14,065 nucleotides of DNA from Bacillota bacterium (GCA_023445445.1 JAEXLD010000095.1:1-14065), one strand, 5' to 3'; positions 7,344 through 14,065 are shown, numbered from the stretch's first letter. Numbers and translations: made by a program. Notes: generated by a model from the letters alone, not told the origin.

Positions 7344-7793
7344 CTAAAAATTCTTTTTACTATCTAAAATTATTGTTACTGGCCCATCATTTTCAATGTC
7401 AACCTTCATATGAGCACCAAATTCTCCAGTTTCAATTTTTAAATTAGTTTCTCTTAATAATTCAATAAATCTTTTATATAATGCATTAGCTCTCTCTCCA
7501 CCTTCTGCCTCCATAAAGTTAGGCCTTCTGCCTTTTCTACAATCCCCATATAGAGTAAATTGAGATATAGCTAAAATATCACCTTTAACATCTAAAAGTG
7601 AAAGATTCATCTTATCATTTTCATCTTCAAATATTCTCAAATTAACTATTTTATCTTTTAAATATAATAAATCCTCCTCTGTATCTTCTTTTGAAAATCC
7701 AATTAATAAATTAAATCCTTTATCTATTGAACCTACAATAATATCATTTACCATTACCTTTGATGAAGCTACTTTTTGAACTACAACACGCAT
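7344..7793 (-). CDS. dtd: D-aminoacyl-tRNA deacylase
   Basis: This enzyme hydrolyses D-amino acids (and mischarged glycine) from tRNA, keeping them out of protein synthesis. It works as a cytoplasmic homodimer. The 149 residues are the full family length. Both signature motifs are intact: SQFTLYGDCRKGRRPNF (77-93), which contains the catalytic-pocket SQFT, and NDGPVTI (135-141), which holds the Gly-cisPro dipeptide that enforces chirality across the dimer. The ATG at 7793 has a modest GAGG site, and the relA stop codon is 12 nt upstream. The relA-dtd linkage is widely conserved in Firmicutes and places it with the tRNA-quality genes hisS and aspS. Confidence 0.97.
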   Translation of the reverse strand: MRVVVQKVASSKVMVNDIIVGSIDKGFNLLIGFSKEDTEEDLLYLKDKIVNLRIFEDENDKMNLSLLDVKGDILAISQFTLYGDCRKGRRPNFMEAEGGERANALYKRFIELLRETNLKIETGEFGAHMKVDIENDGPVTIILDSKKNF

Positions 7794-7805
7794 AATAAAT
7801 CCTCG

Positions 7806-9995
7806 CTAATTATTCATTCTATAAACATCCATTACACCCTTAAGTCTTCTTATTTTTCTCATAAGCTCTTTTAATTGTTCAATGGAATCTATTTTAACCT
7901 TTATATTTATCATTGCTATATTACCTTTAGATGACTTAGCATTTAAAGCATTTAATGGAAGTTTAGACTCAGTTATTACTGTCATAATATCTGATAATAT
8001 TCCTATTCTATCATCAGCTCTTACTTGTATTTCTGCAACATAAGCAGCTCCTTTAGATAATCCCCAAGAAACTTCAACAACTTTTCCAGCATCTAAGCTA
8101 ATTAAAGATTTTAAATTGCTACAATCGCTTCTATGAATAGATACTCCTCTTCCCTTTGTTATATATCCTTGTATCTCATCTCCAGGTACAGGGTTACAAC
8201 ATCTAGCAAATCTAACCATAAGATTGCTAACACCTTTAACAGTTACCCCATATGAATTGGCTTGTGTAGAGTTAGTATTATTTTTATCTGTTTTATTTAT
8301 ATGATCATCAATAGCTTTATTTATATTTTCTATATTATGCTTTTCAATAATATTTTCTTCTTTAAGCTTTGAAATATATGAGGAAGCTGATATTTGTCCT
8401 ATACCTATAGCAGCATATAAATCCTCCATATTGTGTATATTATATCTCTTAATTGTTTTTTCATAGCTTTCACCTTTTGCTATTTCTGAATAAATAACAC
8501 CTTGCTTCTTAAGCTCCTTTTCAAAAGCTTCTTTACCCTTATCTATATTTTCTTCTTTTTTAATTTTCTTAAACCATTGTCTTATTTTACTCTTTGCTTG
8601 ATTACTCTTAGCAATATTTAACCAATCTATATTAGGTCCTTTTGCATTATTAGATGTTAATACCTCTACTATTTCTCCAGTCTTTAAATTATAATCAAGA
8701 GGTACTATTTTACCATTTACCTTTGCACCAATACATCTATTTCCCACATCGGTATGAATTCTATATGCAAAATCTATTGGTGTTGCTTTACTTGGTAAAT
8801 TTATTACTACTCCCTTTGGTGTAAATACAAATATTTCATCAGTAAATAAATCTATTTTAAAGCCTTCAATAAATTCTTCTGCATCTGATGTTTCTTTTTG
8901 CCATTCTAGCATATCTCTTAGCCATGCTAACTTGTTTTCAAAGGTATTTTCTCTTTCTTCTTGAGTATCCCCTTCTTTATACTTCCAATGGGCTGCTATA
9001 CCATATTCAGCAGTTCTATGCATTTCAAAGGTTCTAATTTGAATCTCAAAGGTTTTACCTTGAGGCCCTATAACAGTAGTATGAAGAGATTGATACATAT
9101 TAGGCTTAGGCATAGCTATATAATCTTTAAACCTGCCTGGAATAGGTTTATATATTGTATGAACTATTCCTAATACACCATAGCAATCTTTTACTGTATT
9201 AACTAAAATTCTAATTGCAGTTAAATCAAATATTTGTTCAATACTTTTGTTTTTATTAACCATCTTTTTATAAATACTATAAAAATGCTTTGGTCTTCCA
9301 TCAATATCACAATCAATTTCTGATTCTTCAAGTTTTTTATATAAATCTTCTTTAATTTCTGATATATATGTTTCTCTTTCAACTCTCTTTTCAGCTATTT
9401 CCTTAACTAAATCATAATATTCTTCTTCATGTAAATATCTAAAAGATAAATCTTCAAGTTCCCATTTTATTTTAGAAATACCTAATCTATGAGCTAAAGG
9501 TGCATATATATCTAAAGTCTCTTTAGCTTTTTGTTTTTGCTTTTCCTTAGGCATAAACTTTAATGTTCTTAAATTATGAAGTCTATCTGCAAGCTTTATA
9601 ATTATTACTCTAATGTCCTTTGCCATTGCTAAAAGCATTTTCCTTACGTTATCAGCTTGTTGCTCTTCTTTTGTTTTATATTCTATTTTACCAAGTTTAG
9701 TTACTCCTTGAACTAAATCTGCTATTTCTTCATTAAATATATTTTTTATATCATTATAAGTATATTCTGTATCTTCTATTACATCATGTAGAAGGCCAGC
9801 AACAATAGTACTTGTGTCCATACCCATTTCAGCCAAAATTATAGCAACATCAATAGGGTGAGTTACATAAGGCTCCCCTGACTCTCTTTTTTGACTTTTA
9901 TGAGCATCACAAGCTAAATCATATGCTTTTTTTACTATATTTATATCAACATTATTACAATTTTCTTTAATTTTCTGCAATAGGCTTTCATACAT
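7806..9995 (-). CDS. relA: Bifunctional (p)ppGpp synthetase/hydrolase Rel
   Basis: This stringent-response enzyme makes (p)ppGpp from ATP and GTP/GDP on stalled ribosomes and also degrades it. At 729 residues it is full length. Domains in order are: HD hydrolase with His46, His70-Asp71, Glu74-Asp75 and Asp137 (KLADRLHNL); synthetase with RPKHFYSIYKK (234-244), RFKD (288-291), YQSLHT (301-306) and EIQIRT (317-322); TGS (about 384-447); a helical region; the Cys/zinc-finger RIS region with CC599-600, His621 and Cys625; and ACT (about 653-728). The intact HD residues and the RFKD (RXKD-type) motif indicate a bifunctional Rel rather than E. coli-type RelA. The ATG at 9995 has AAGGAGA with 8-nt spacing. 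It heads the six-gene operon and appears to have its own promoter. Confidence 0.97.
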   Translation of the reverse strand: MYESLLQKIKENCNNVDINIVKKAYDLACDAHKSQKRESGEPYVTHPIDVAIILAEMGMDTSTIVAGLLHDVIEDTEYTYNDIKNIFNEEIADLVQGVTKLGKIEYKTKEEQQADNVRKMLLAMAKDIRVIIIKLADRLHNLRTLKFMPKEKQKQKAKETLDIYAPLAHRLGISKIKWELEDLSFRYLHEEEYYDLVKEIAEKRVERETYISEIKEDLYKKLEESEIDCDIDGRPKHFYSIYKKMVNKNKSIEQIFDLTAIRILVNTVKDCYGVLGIVHTIYKPIPGRFKDYIAMPKPNMYQSLHTTVIGPQGKTFEIQIRTFEMHRTAEYGIAAHWKYKEGDTQEERENTFENKLAWLRDMLEWQKETSDAEEFIEGFKIDLFTDEIFVFTPKGVVINLPSKATPIDFAYRIHTDVGNRCIGAKVNGKIVPLDYNLKTGEIVEVLTSNNAKGPNIDWLNIAKSNQAKSKIRQWFKKIKKEENIDKGKEAFEKELKKQGVIYSEIAKGESYEKTIKRYNIHNMEDLYAAIGIGQISASSYISKLKEENIIEKHNIENINKAIDDHINKTDKNNTNSTQANSYGVTVKGVSNLMVRFARCCNPVPGDEIQGYITKGRGVSIHRSDCSNLKSLISLDAGKVVEVSWGLSKGAAYVAEIQVRADDRIGILSDIMTVITESKLPLNALNAKSSKGNIAMINIKVKIDSIEQLKELMRKIRRLKGVMDVYRMNN

Positions 9996-10029
9996 ATGGG
10001 TAGTCTCCTTTGATTTAGTCTAAAATAAT

Positions 10030-10052
10030 TGGCTGGTTTTAACAACCAGCCA
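10030..10052 (-). other. Stem-loop at the predicted 5' end of the relA transcript / apt-relA junction
   Basis: TGGCTGGTT (10030-10038) and AACCAGCCA (10044-10052) form a perfect 9-bp GC-containing stem with a 5-nt loop. On the minus strand it is followed by AATTATTTTA, a poor U tract, so it may end apt transcripts only partly. On the plus strand it has a better T tract, but no plus-strand gene is present. The predicted relA promoter would start transcription only a few nt upstream of the stem, so it would also cap the relA mRNA. Its role as terminator, attenuator or 5' stabiliser is undecided. Confidence 0.6.
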
Positions 10053-10061
10053 TTTTCTTTT

Positions 10062-10090
10062 ATTATATAATATTTATCTTTTTATTTCAA
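10062..10090 (-). promoter_or_regulatory. Promoter of the relA operon
   Basis: On the minus strand TTGAAA (10085-10090) is followed after exactly 17 bp by a perfect TATAAT (10062-10067). This lies between the apt stop codon and relA, with a predicted start near 10055. It would drive relA-dtd-MBL-hemZ-hisS-aspS independently of apt and give a leader of about 60 nt that begins with the stem-loop. Confidence 0.7.
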
Positions 10091-10095
10091 CAAAA

Positions 10096-10614
10096 TTAGA
10101 ACTCATAATCAACTAATGATATTACTTCATAGTTTTTAAGTTTATCTCTTCCATTAAGACCTGTAAGTTCAATAGCAAAGTCTAAGCAAACTACTTCTCC
10201 ACCTGCTAATTCTACAAGTTTTGCTACAGCTTCTATAGTTCCACCAGTTGCTAGTAAATCGTCTACTATAGCCACTCTCTGTCCCTTTTTAATAGCATCT
10301 TTATGAATTTGTAATGTATCGCTACCATATTCTAAATCATAAGTTATTGATATTGTTTCACCAGGTAATTTTCCTGGTTTTCTAACAGGAACAAATCCTA
10401 TACCCATAGCATATGCAACTGGAACTCCATAAATAAACCCTCTAGCTTCTGGTCCAACTATTAAATCTATTTTTTTGTCCTTTAAGTGTTCTACCATTTT
10501 GTCTATTGAGTATTTTAGAGCTTCACCATCGCCAATAACTGTGGTAATGTCTTTAAAACTAATTCCTTCCTTTGGAAAATTTTCAACTACTCTTATTCTT
10601 TCCTTTAGATCCAT
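10096..10614 (-). CDS. apt: Adenine phosphoribosyltransferase
   Basis: This purine-salvage enzyme converts adenine and PRPP to AMP and pyrophosphate, as a cytoplasmic dimer. The 172 residues starting MDLKERIRVVENFPKEG match the family exactly. Visible elements are FKDITT, GPEARGFIYG (54-63), the flexible loop region YDLEYGSD (92-99) and the PRPP-binding motif VAIVDDLLATGGT (114-126). The start is placed at the ATG at 10614-10612 because GGAGGA (10621-10626) precedes it at good spacing. The reading frame stays open upstream to a GTG at 10647, but that extension has no ribosome site and is not homologous. TATAAT hexamers occur in the 102-bp gap before it without a convincing -35, so it is probably read with the DHH-like gene. 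The DHH-like/recJ - apt - relA order is conserved in Firmicutes. Confidence 0.96.
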   Translation of the reverse strand: MDLKERIRVVENFPKEGISFKDITTVIGDGEALKYSIDKMVEHLKDKKIDLIVGPEARGFIYGVPVAYAMGIGFVPVRKPGKLPGETISITYDLEYGSDTLQIHKDAIKKGQRVAIVDDLLATGGTIEAVAKLVELAGGEVVCLDFAIELTGLNGRDKLKNYEVISLVDYEF

Positions 10615-10669
10615 GATAACTCCTCCATCACTAATAATTATAACCACATAATTATTATAATCACTTTAG

Positions 10670-10724
10670 AAAAAAAATACTATAATTATTCTTGTTTCAA
10701 AGTAATTTATAGATAATTATATAG
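10670..10724 (-). terminator. Weak AT-only terminator-like structure after the DHH-like gene
   Basis: On the minus strand CTATATAATTAT (10713-10724) can pair imperfectly with ATAATTATAG (10680-10689). A run of eight T follows shortly after (10670-10677 as A on the plus strand). The stem contains almost no G/C, has a long loop and overlaps the stop codon, so at best it trims transcription between the DHH-like gene and apt. Confidence 0.25.
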
Positions 10725-11568
10725 TCATTTTGGATTTATTTAAATATTTTGTTATTTGTTCTGCTCTCTCTTTTTTGTTTGTTGTCAATAACTCTATAAT
10801 AATGCGTGCGTTATCCATCATGGTTACAGCATTTATAGTTGGTGTAATAAGATTAATAATCTTTAATATGCATTCATCATCCATTTCAACCATATCATAA
10901 TAATCCATTATTGCTCTTAAACCGTAGTTATTTGTATTAATTAAGAACTTTCTACCTTCCTTTAAAATGACACCATTCTCGCCCTTTAAAGGAACTTCTG
11001 CCCATTGTTCTCCTATAAGAATTAAATCTAGATATTTATTTATACTTTTTATATTATAATATATTGCAATTGCTTGCATTAATTTAAAAGTAATTCCACT
11101 TATAGATAAATTCTTATATCTGTAATTACATCCCTTTTGATTAGGATTTATGTATATATAATTTCTTCCACAATCTACTTCTTTATTTTCCAATACTATC
11201 AAATCTATCCCAAGATCCCCACAAAGCTTTTCCTCTTCATCTGATTTTAAATCTAATCCTAGAGTTATTAAAAGTTGTCCTCCTAAAAAACTAACATTAT
11301 TTATTATTTCTTCAGAAGTGATTCTAGAATTAGAATCTTCATCACAAATTACATACTCTATATCTGCATTTAAATACTTTAAAACTAAATGTAAAGAAGA
11401 TATGGCACATAGTCCATCCACATTTGGTACACCGTATATAACTATCTTTTTTCTATTATTCACAGCTTCTACCATATGTTCAATAGCTTTGCTCATATTT
11501 TTAAGTATAAAGGGATTATATCCAGTAATATAATTTGGACTATAAATACTCTCCCAAAACTTACGCAT
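10717..11568 (-). CDS. Degenerate RecJ/DHH-family protein, predicted catalytically inactive
   Basis: This 283-residue protein aligns along the core of the ssDNA exonuclease RecJ, including INPNQKGCNYRYKNLSISGITFKLMQA, YLDLILIG and VPLKGENGVILKEG, with a loosely matching tail. The metal-binding motifs are lost: GDYDxDG reads GVPNVDG (46-52), the TVDCG position reads TLGLD (102-106), DHH reads ENK within VLENKEVD (125-132), and the TVADVVP position reads EQWAEVP. It also stops where RecJ would continue into DHHA1 and OB domains (RecJ is usually over 550 residues). The start at 11568 has a perfect GGAGGAG; an in-frame ATG 54 nt upstream lacks one. It occupies the recJ position between secDF and apt. 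A non-catalytic DNA-binding or partner role, by analogy with inactive RecJ relatives such as Cdc45, is inference. Confidence 0.8.
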   Translation of the reverse strand: MRKFWESIYSPNYITGYNPFILKNMSKAIEHMVEAVNNRKKIVIYGVPNVDGLCAISSLHLVLKYLNADIEYVICDEDSNSRITSEEIINNVSFLGGQLLITLGLDLKSDEEEKLCGDLGIDLIVLENKEVDCGRNYIYINPNQKGCNYRYKNLSISGITFKLMQAIAIYYNIKSINKYLDLILIGEQWAEVPLKGENGVILKEGRKFLINTNNYGLRAIMDYYDMVEMDDECILKIINLITPTINAVTMMDNARIIIELLTTNKKERAEQITKYLNKSKMTI

Positions 11569-11604
11569 TATAAACTCCTCCATAAAACTTAAGAAAACAC
11601 ATAT

Positions 11605-11633
11605 ATTATAATGTATATTCACAAATAATACAA
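11605..11633 (-). promoter_or_regulatory. Promoter of the DHH-like gene
   Basis: On the minus strand TTGTAT (11628-11633), 17 bp, then a perfect TATAAT (11605-11610). The predicted start near 11598 gives a leader of about 30 nt to the ribosome site and start codon. It lies just downstream of the secDF terminator, so this gene and probably apt form a separate unit. Confidence 0.6.
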
Positions 11634-11642
11634 ATGTTTTCT

Positions 11643-11676
11643 AAAAAAAATGAACCTCCATTTGCTTTAGGAGGTT
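11643..11676 (-). terminator. Intrinsic terminator of secDF
   Basis: On the minus strand AACCTCC (arm at 11670-11676) pairs with GGAGGTT (11653-11659) around a 10-nt loop and is followed within two bases by eight T (A run at 11643-11650). Further A/T pairs extend the stem past a mismatch. It lies about 20 nt after the secDF stop codon. Confidence 0.85.
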
Positions 11677-11695
11677 TATTTTCATATTTTGGGAA

Positions 11696-13825
11696 TTAAA
11701 CTAATTTTCTATTAGCATTTTTTTCTTCTCTCTTTTTTAATAAAACCCATACTGGTGATGCTATAAATATTGAAGAATATGCGCCAGTAGCGATTCCTAT
11801 AATTAATGGGAAAGAAAACTCTCTTACTGTAGGCACAAATATATTAACAGCAGTTATGGTTATTAATGTTGTTAATGTTGTATTTATAGATCTTGACATA
11901 GTTTGAGTAATACTCTTATCAGCTATTTCTGTAGCTGAAGCTCTTCTCATATTCTTTGAATTTTCTCTTATTCTATCAAATATTACTATTGTATCATTTA
12001 TTGAATATCCAACAATAGTTAATATTGCTGCAATAAATGGTGTATTTACAGGTATATTGAAAATAGCAAATACACTAATTGTAATTAAAACGTCGTGTAC
12101 AAGAGCAATAATAGCTGCTATACCATAATCCATCTTAAATCTTATAGCGATATAAGCTAGCATAGCTAAACAAGCTACTAATAAAGCAATAATAGAATTT
12201 CTAGTAAGATCCTTACCTACTGAAGCACCTATTTCATCTTGAGATAATAAAGCTTCATCTTCTAAGTTATACTTATCTTGTAGAGCCTTAAAGACTTCAG
12301 ATACCTTAGCACTATCTAAATCTCTTGATTTTATTTCATATTGTGTACTTTCCGCTTCATTAGTCACAGCGTCTGGTACTAGTGCTTTTACAACTTCATC
12401 AGCCTCTGGTTTATTAAATCCTTCTCCAAGCTCTACTACCATCTTAGTACCACCTAAGAAGTCTATTCCAAAGTTTAATCCCTTTGAAACTGTAAATCCT
12501 ACTCCAACTAATATAACTATTAAGGATGCAGTAAACCAAATCTTAGTTTTTTTAATTATTTTAAATGGTTTCATTTCTTTCTTATTACCAAACTGCCATC
12601 TTTGCTTTAGCATTCCCATATCAACTGATAAGTTCATTAAAAACTTTGTAACTATTAAAGCTGTAAATAAACTTAAAAGAATACCTATCATTAAGGTAAC
12701 TGCAAATCCTTTAACAGAGCCAGAACCTATGAAATATAATATTAATGCCGCTATAAAAGTTGTTGAATTTGAATCAACAATTGATGACATAGCATTTTCA
12801 AACCCTGCCTTAACTGCACTTTTAACTGAAATTCCATTATTTAATTCTTCTTTTATTCTTTCAAATATAAGTACATTTGCATCTACTGCCATACCAATGG
12901 TTAATAGTAATGCTGCTATTCCTGGTAATGTTAGTGCAACTTTCATTTCTGTAAATACTAACAGAACTAAAGTAATATATAATGTTAATGCAATACTTGC
13001 AAATGTTCCTGGTACTCTATAGTAAATTATCATAAATAAAAATATTATTCCTATACCAATGGCACCAGCCTTCATTGCATTTGGTAGTGCTTCTGATCCT
13101 AATTGTGCTCCAACATTTGTAATTGAAACAGCCTTAATTGAAACTGGAAGTGCACCTGAACTAATAATTCCAGATAGTTTTGTAGCTTCTTCCATTGATG
13201 ACATACCATTAATTACTGCTTTTCCATTAGTTATTGCACTTTGAACTACAGGAGATGATACTACCTCATCATCCATATATATACTAATAGATTTACCAAT
13301 ATTATTTGCTGTTACTTCAGCAAACTTTTCTTGACCTTCACTATTTAATTCCAATGATACCACTGGCATTGATGTATCATCTAAAATAGCTGTTGCTTCT
13401 TTTACGTCTTTTCCTGTTAAGACTACATTTCCATCAGAATCTTTAAATTCTAAGTTACCAGTTTTACTTAATCCATCAACTATTTCATTAGAGTCATAAG
13501 CTCCAGGGATATCGATTCTTATTCTCTTTTCTCCCTCTTCAGTAACTACAGTTTCAGCTACTCCTATATTATTAACTCTAAGTTCTAATAATTGTTTAGT
13601 TCTTTGACGTACGTCATATGAAACATCATCTTCTTGTATCTCCATTAAAACGGAAACTCCACCTTGAAGATCAAGGCCCTTTGTAATTGCATTATTAAAT
13701 GATTTAACTTCCAAGCCTGCTATTTCAAATCCTTTGAAACCAACAAAAGCTAGCAATATAATTGCAACTACAGAAAGTACAAATAATACTGAACTTTTAC
13801 TCTTACTTTTGCTTTTCCCTTTCAT
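11696..13825 (-). CDS. secDF: Protein translocase SecDF (single fused polypeptide)
   Basis: This inner-membrane partner of SecYEG uses the ion gradient to pull exported proteins outward and complete secretion. The 709 residues contain SecD then SecF. The SecD half has TM1 (13-30), the motif GLDLQGG (50-56), an external P1 domain (about 65-245), and a five-helix bundle with GMAVDANVLIFERIKEE (311-327), whose Asp315 corresponds to the ion-relay aspartate. The SecF half has a TM near 430-448, FGIDFLGG (452-459), a small external domain, and GYSINDTIVIFDRIREN (606-622). About 12 membrane segments are expected, as in B. subtilis SecDF. Many bacteria encode SecD and SecF separately. The ATG is preceded by GAGGGGGAAG. 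It is monocistronic here, with its own promoter and terminator. Confidence 0.97.
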   Translation of the reverse strand: MKGKSKSKSKSSVLFVLSVVAIILLAFVGFKGFEIAGLEVKSFNNAITKGLDLQGGVSVLMEIQEDDVSYDVRQRTKQLLELRVNNIGVAETVVTEEGEKRIRIDIPGAYDSNEIVDGLSKTGNLEFKDSDGNVVLTGKDVKEATAILDDTSMPVVSLELNSEGQEKFAEVTANNIGKSISIYMDDEVVSSPVVQSAITNGKAVINGMSSMEEATKLSGIISSGALPVSIKAVSITNVGAQLGSEALPNAMKAGAIGIGIIFLFMIIYYRVPGTFASIALTLYITLVLLVFTEMKVALTLPGIAALLLTIGMAVDANVLIFERIKEELNNGISVKSAVKAGFENAMSSIVDSNSTTFIAALILYFIGSGSVKGFAVTLMIGILLSLFTALIVTKFLMNLSVDMGMLKQRWQFGNKKEMKPFKIIKKTKIWFTASLIVILVGVGFTVSKGLNFGIDFLGGTKMVVELGEGFNKPEADEVVKALVPDAVTNEAESTQYEIKSRDLDSAKVSEVFKALQDKYNLEDEALLSQDEIGASVGKDLTRNSIIALLVACLAMLAYIAIRFKMDYGIAAIIALVHDVLITISVFAIFNIPVNTPFIAAILTIVGYSINDTIVIFDRIRENSKNMRRASATEIADKSITQTMSRSINTTLTTLITITAVNIFVPTVREFSFPLIIGIATGAYSSIFIASPVWVLLKKREEKNANRKLV

Positions 13826-13856
13826 GTTCTTCCCCCTCTAGTTCATTTTCATATAA

Positions 13857-13885
13857 ATTATATTACTTATGTTAAGTAATATCAA
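13857..13885 (-). promoter_or_regulatory. Promoter of secDF
   Basis: On the minus strand TTGATA (13880-13885), 17 bp, then a perfect TATAAT (13857-13862). The predicted start near 13850 gives a leader of about 25 nt. Confidence 0.7.
13860..13882. promoter_or_regulatory. Perfect dyad over the secDF promoter spacer (candidate operator)
   Basis: ATATTACTTA (13860-13869) and TAAGTAATAT (13873-13882) form a perfect 10-bp inverted repeat around TGT. It fills the spacer and touches both the -10 and -35 of the secDF promoter. It lies upstream of the predicted start, so it would act as DNA (a site for a dimeric regulator) and not as an RNA hairpin. No regulator is encoded next to it and I do not recognise the motif. 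Confidence 0.55.
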
Positions 13886-13947
13886 TAACTTTTTCTTCTT
13901 TTTGTATAATTTTACCATGACTTTATTTAATTTATATCAATAAAAAT

Positions 13948-13966
13948 CCACCGGCCTAGCCGGTGG
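13948..13966. terminator. GC-rich hairpin with T tracts on both sides
   Basis: CCACCGGC (13948-13955) and GCCGGTGG (13959-13966) form a perfect 8-bp stem with a 3-nt loop, followed by TTTT on the plus strand and ATTTTTA on the minus strand. It is far more GC-rich than its surroundings. It could be the terminator of a minus-strand gene lying beyond the window, or the outermost hairpin of a mobile element end. The adjoining hairpin block favours the latter. Confidence 0.6.
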
Positions 13967-13978
13967 TTTTGCATTTTC

Positions 13979-14065
13979 GGGCATAGCCCTTTTTTACTAG
14001 CCACGCCTAAAGGCGTATGTTCGGTCTGGCACATGCTATTAGTTTACTTGGCACCCGTAAACGGG
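13979..14065. repeat. Hairpin cluster with a 50-bp tandem repeat, cut by the window edge
   Basis: Three further compact hairpins follow. The first is GGGC-ATA-GCCC (13979-13989), trailed by TTTTTT. The second is ACGCC-TAAA-GGCGT (14003-14016). The third is ACCCG-TAAA-CGGG (14053-14065), truncated at the edge. The last two belong to a 50-bp-period repeat: TTTACT starts at 13993 and again at 14043, the TAAA loop is identical, and stem bases differ in compensating pairs. The block is clearly GC-richer than the rest of the window and contains no coding frame I can support. Chains of small palindromes like this occur at the ends of IS200/IS605-family elements and in their guide-like RNAs. That identity is a guess from style, not from a matched sequence. 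Confidence 0.5.

Noticed and set aside
10615..10647. Longer apt start (GTG at 10647, 11 extra residues)
   Set aside because: It has no ribosome binding site and the extra residues are not family-like. The ATG at 10614 has GGAGGA at correct spacing and gives the standard 172-residue protein.
10615..10716. Independent apt promoter using one of the TATAAT hexamers
   Set aside because: No acceptable -35 lies 16-18 bp upstream of either hexamer. In such AT-rich sequence a TATAAT alone is not evidence.
11569..11622. Longer start for the DHH-like gene (ATG at 11622, 18 extra residues)
   Set aside because: The extension overlaps the predicted transcription start near 11598 and contains the GGAGGAG that serves the ATG at 11568. 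No ribosome site precedes 11622.
12729..13244. Plus-strand open frames opposite secDF (12729-13022, 13059-13244), and similar ones opposite hemZ, aspS, relA and the ABC genes
   Set aside because: They are antisense shadows of strongly supported genes, with no ribosome sites and with low-complexity or out-of-family composition.
14003..14065. tRNA gene at the right edge
   Set aside because: The hairpins have 4-nt loops on 5-bp stems, with no T-loop (GTTCRA) or anticodon-arm arrangement, so no cloverleaf can be built.

Overview
This AT-rich window looks chromosomal and comes from a low-GC Firmicute, most likely Clostridium sensu stricto (C. perfringens-like). The evidence is the strong A/T codon bias, AGGAGG-type ribosome binding sites before nearly every gene, TTGACA/TATAAT-type promoters, a one-piece SecDF, a clostridial HemZ, and the gene order secDF - recJ-like - apt - relA - dtd - MBL hydrolase - hemZ - hisS - aspS. 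The species is inference. Every confident gene is on the minus strand, so transcription runs from high to low coordinates.

Four transcription units can be read from promoters and terminators. (1) secDF (13825-11696) has its own promoter, with a perfect dyad lying over the -35/-10 spacer, and ends at a clear intrinsic terminator. (2) A short, catalytically degraded RecJ/DHH-like gene (11568-10717) has its own promoter and is followed by apt. (3) A roughly 8 kb unit, relA-dtd-MBL-hemZ-hisS-aspS (9995-2222), has gaps of only 11-19 nt. It starts at a near-consensus promoter whose transcript would begin almost directly with a 9-bp stem-loop, and it ends at a 14-bp stem terminator. (4) A GntR/YtrA-type regulator with an ABC exporter ATPase and membrane subunit (2020-164) has gaps of 1-2 nt. 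It has a promoter overlapped by four TGTATAT half-sites and ends at a strong bidirectional terminator.

Functionally, unit 3 joins (p)ppGpp metabolism (Rel) with tRNA charging and proofreading (HisRS, AspRS, D-aminoacyl-tRNA deacylase). Apt upstream adds purine salvage. SecDF serves protein export. Unit 4 is a self-contained, probably inducible transporter module.

The less ordinary parts are the recJ-position gene with all four core metal-binding motifs lost, and the right edge (13948-14065). That edge is a sharply GC-richer block of compact hairpins. Two of them form a 50-bp-period tandem repeat whose stems differ by compensatory changes. It is cut by the window end and resembles an end of an IS200/IS605-type element or a structured RNA. 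No tRNA, rRNA or CRISPR array was seen, and no gene-free stretch exceeds about 250 bases.
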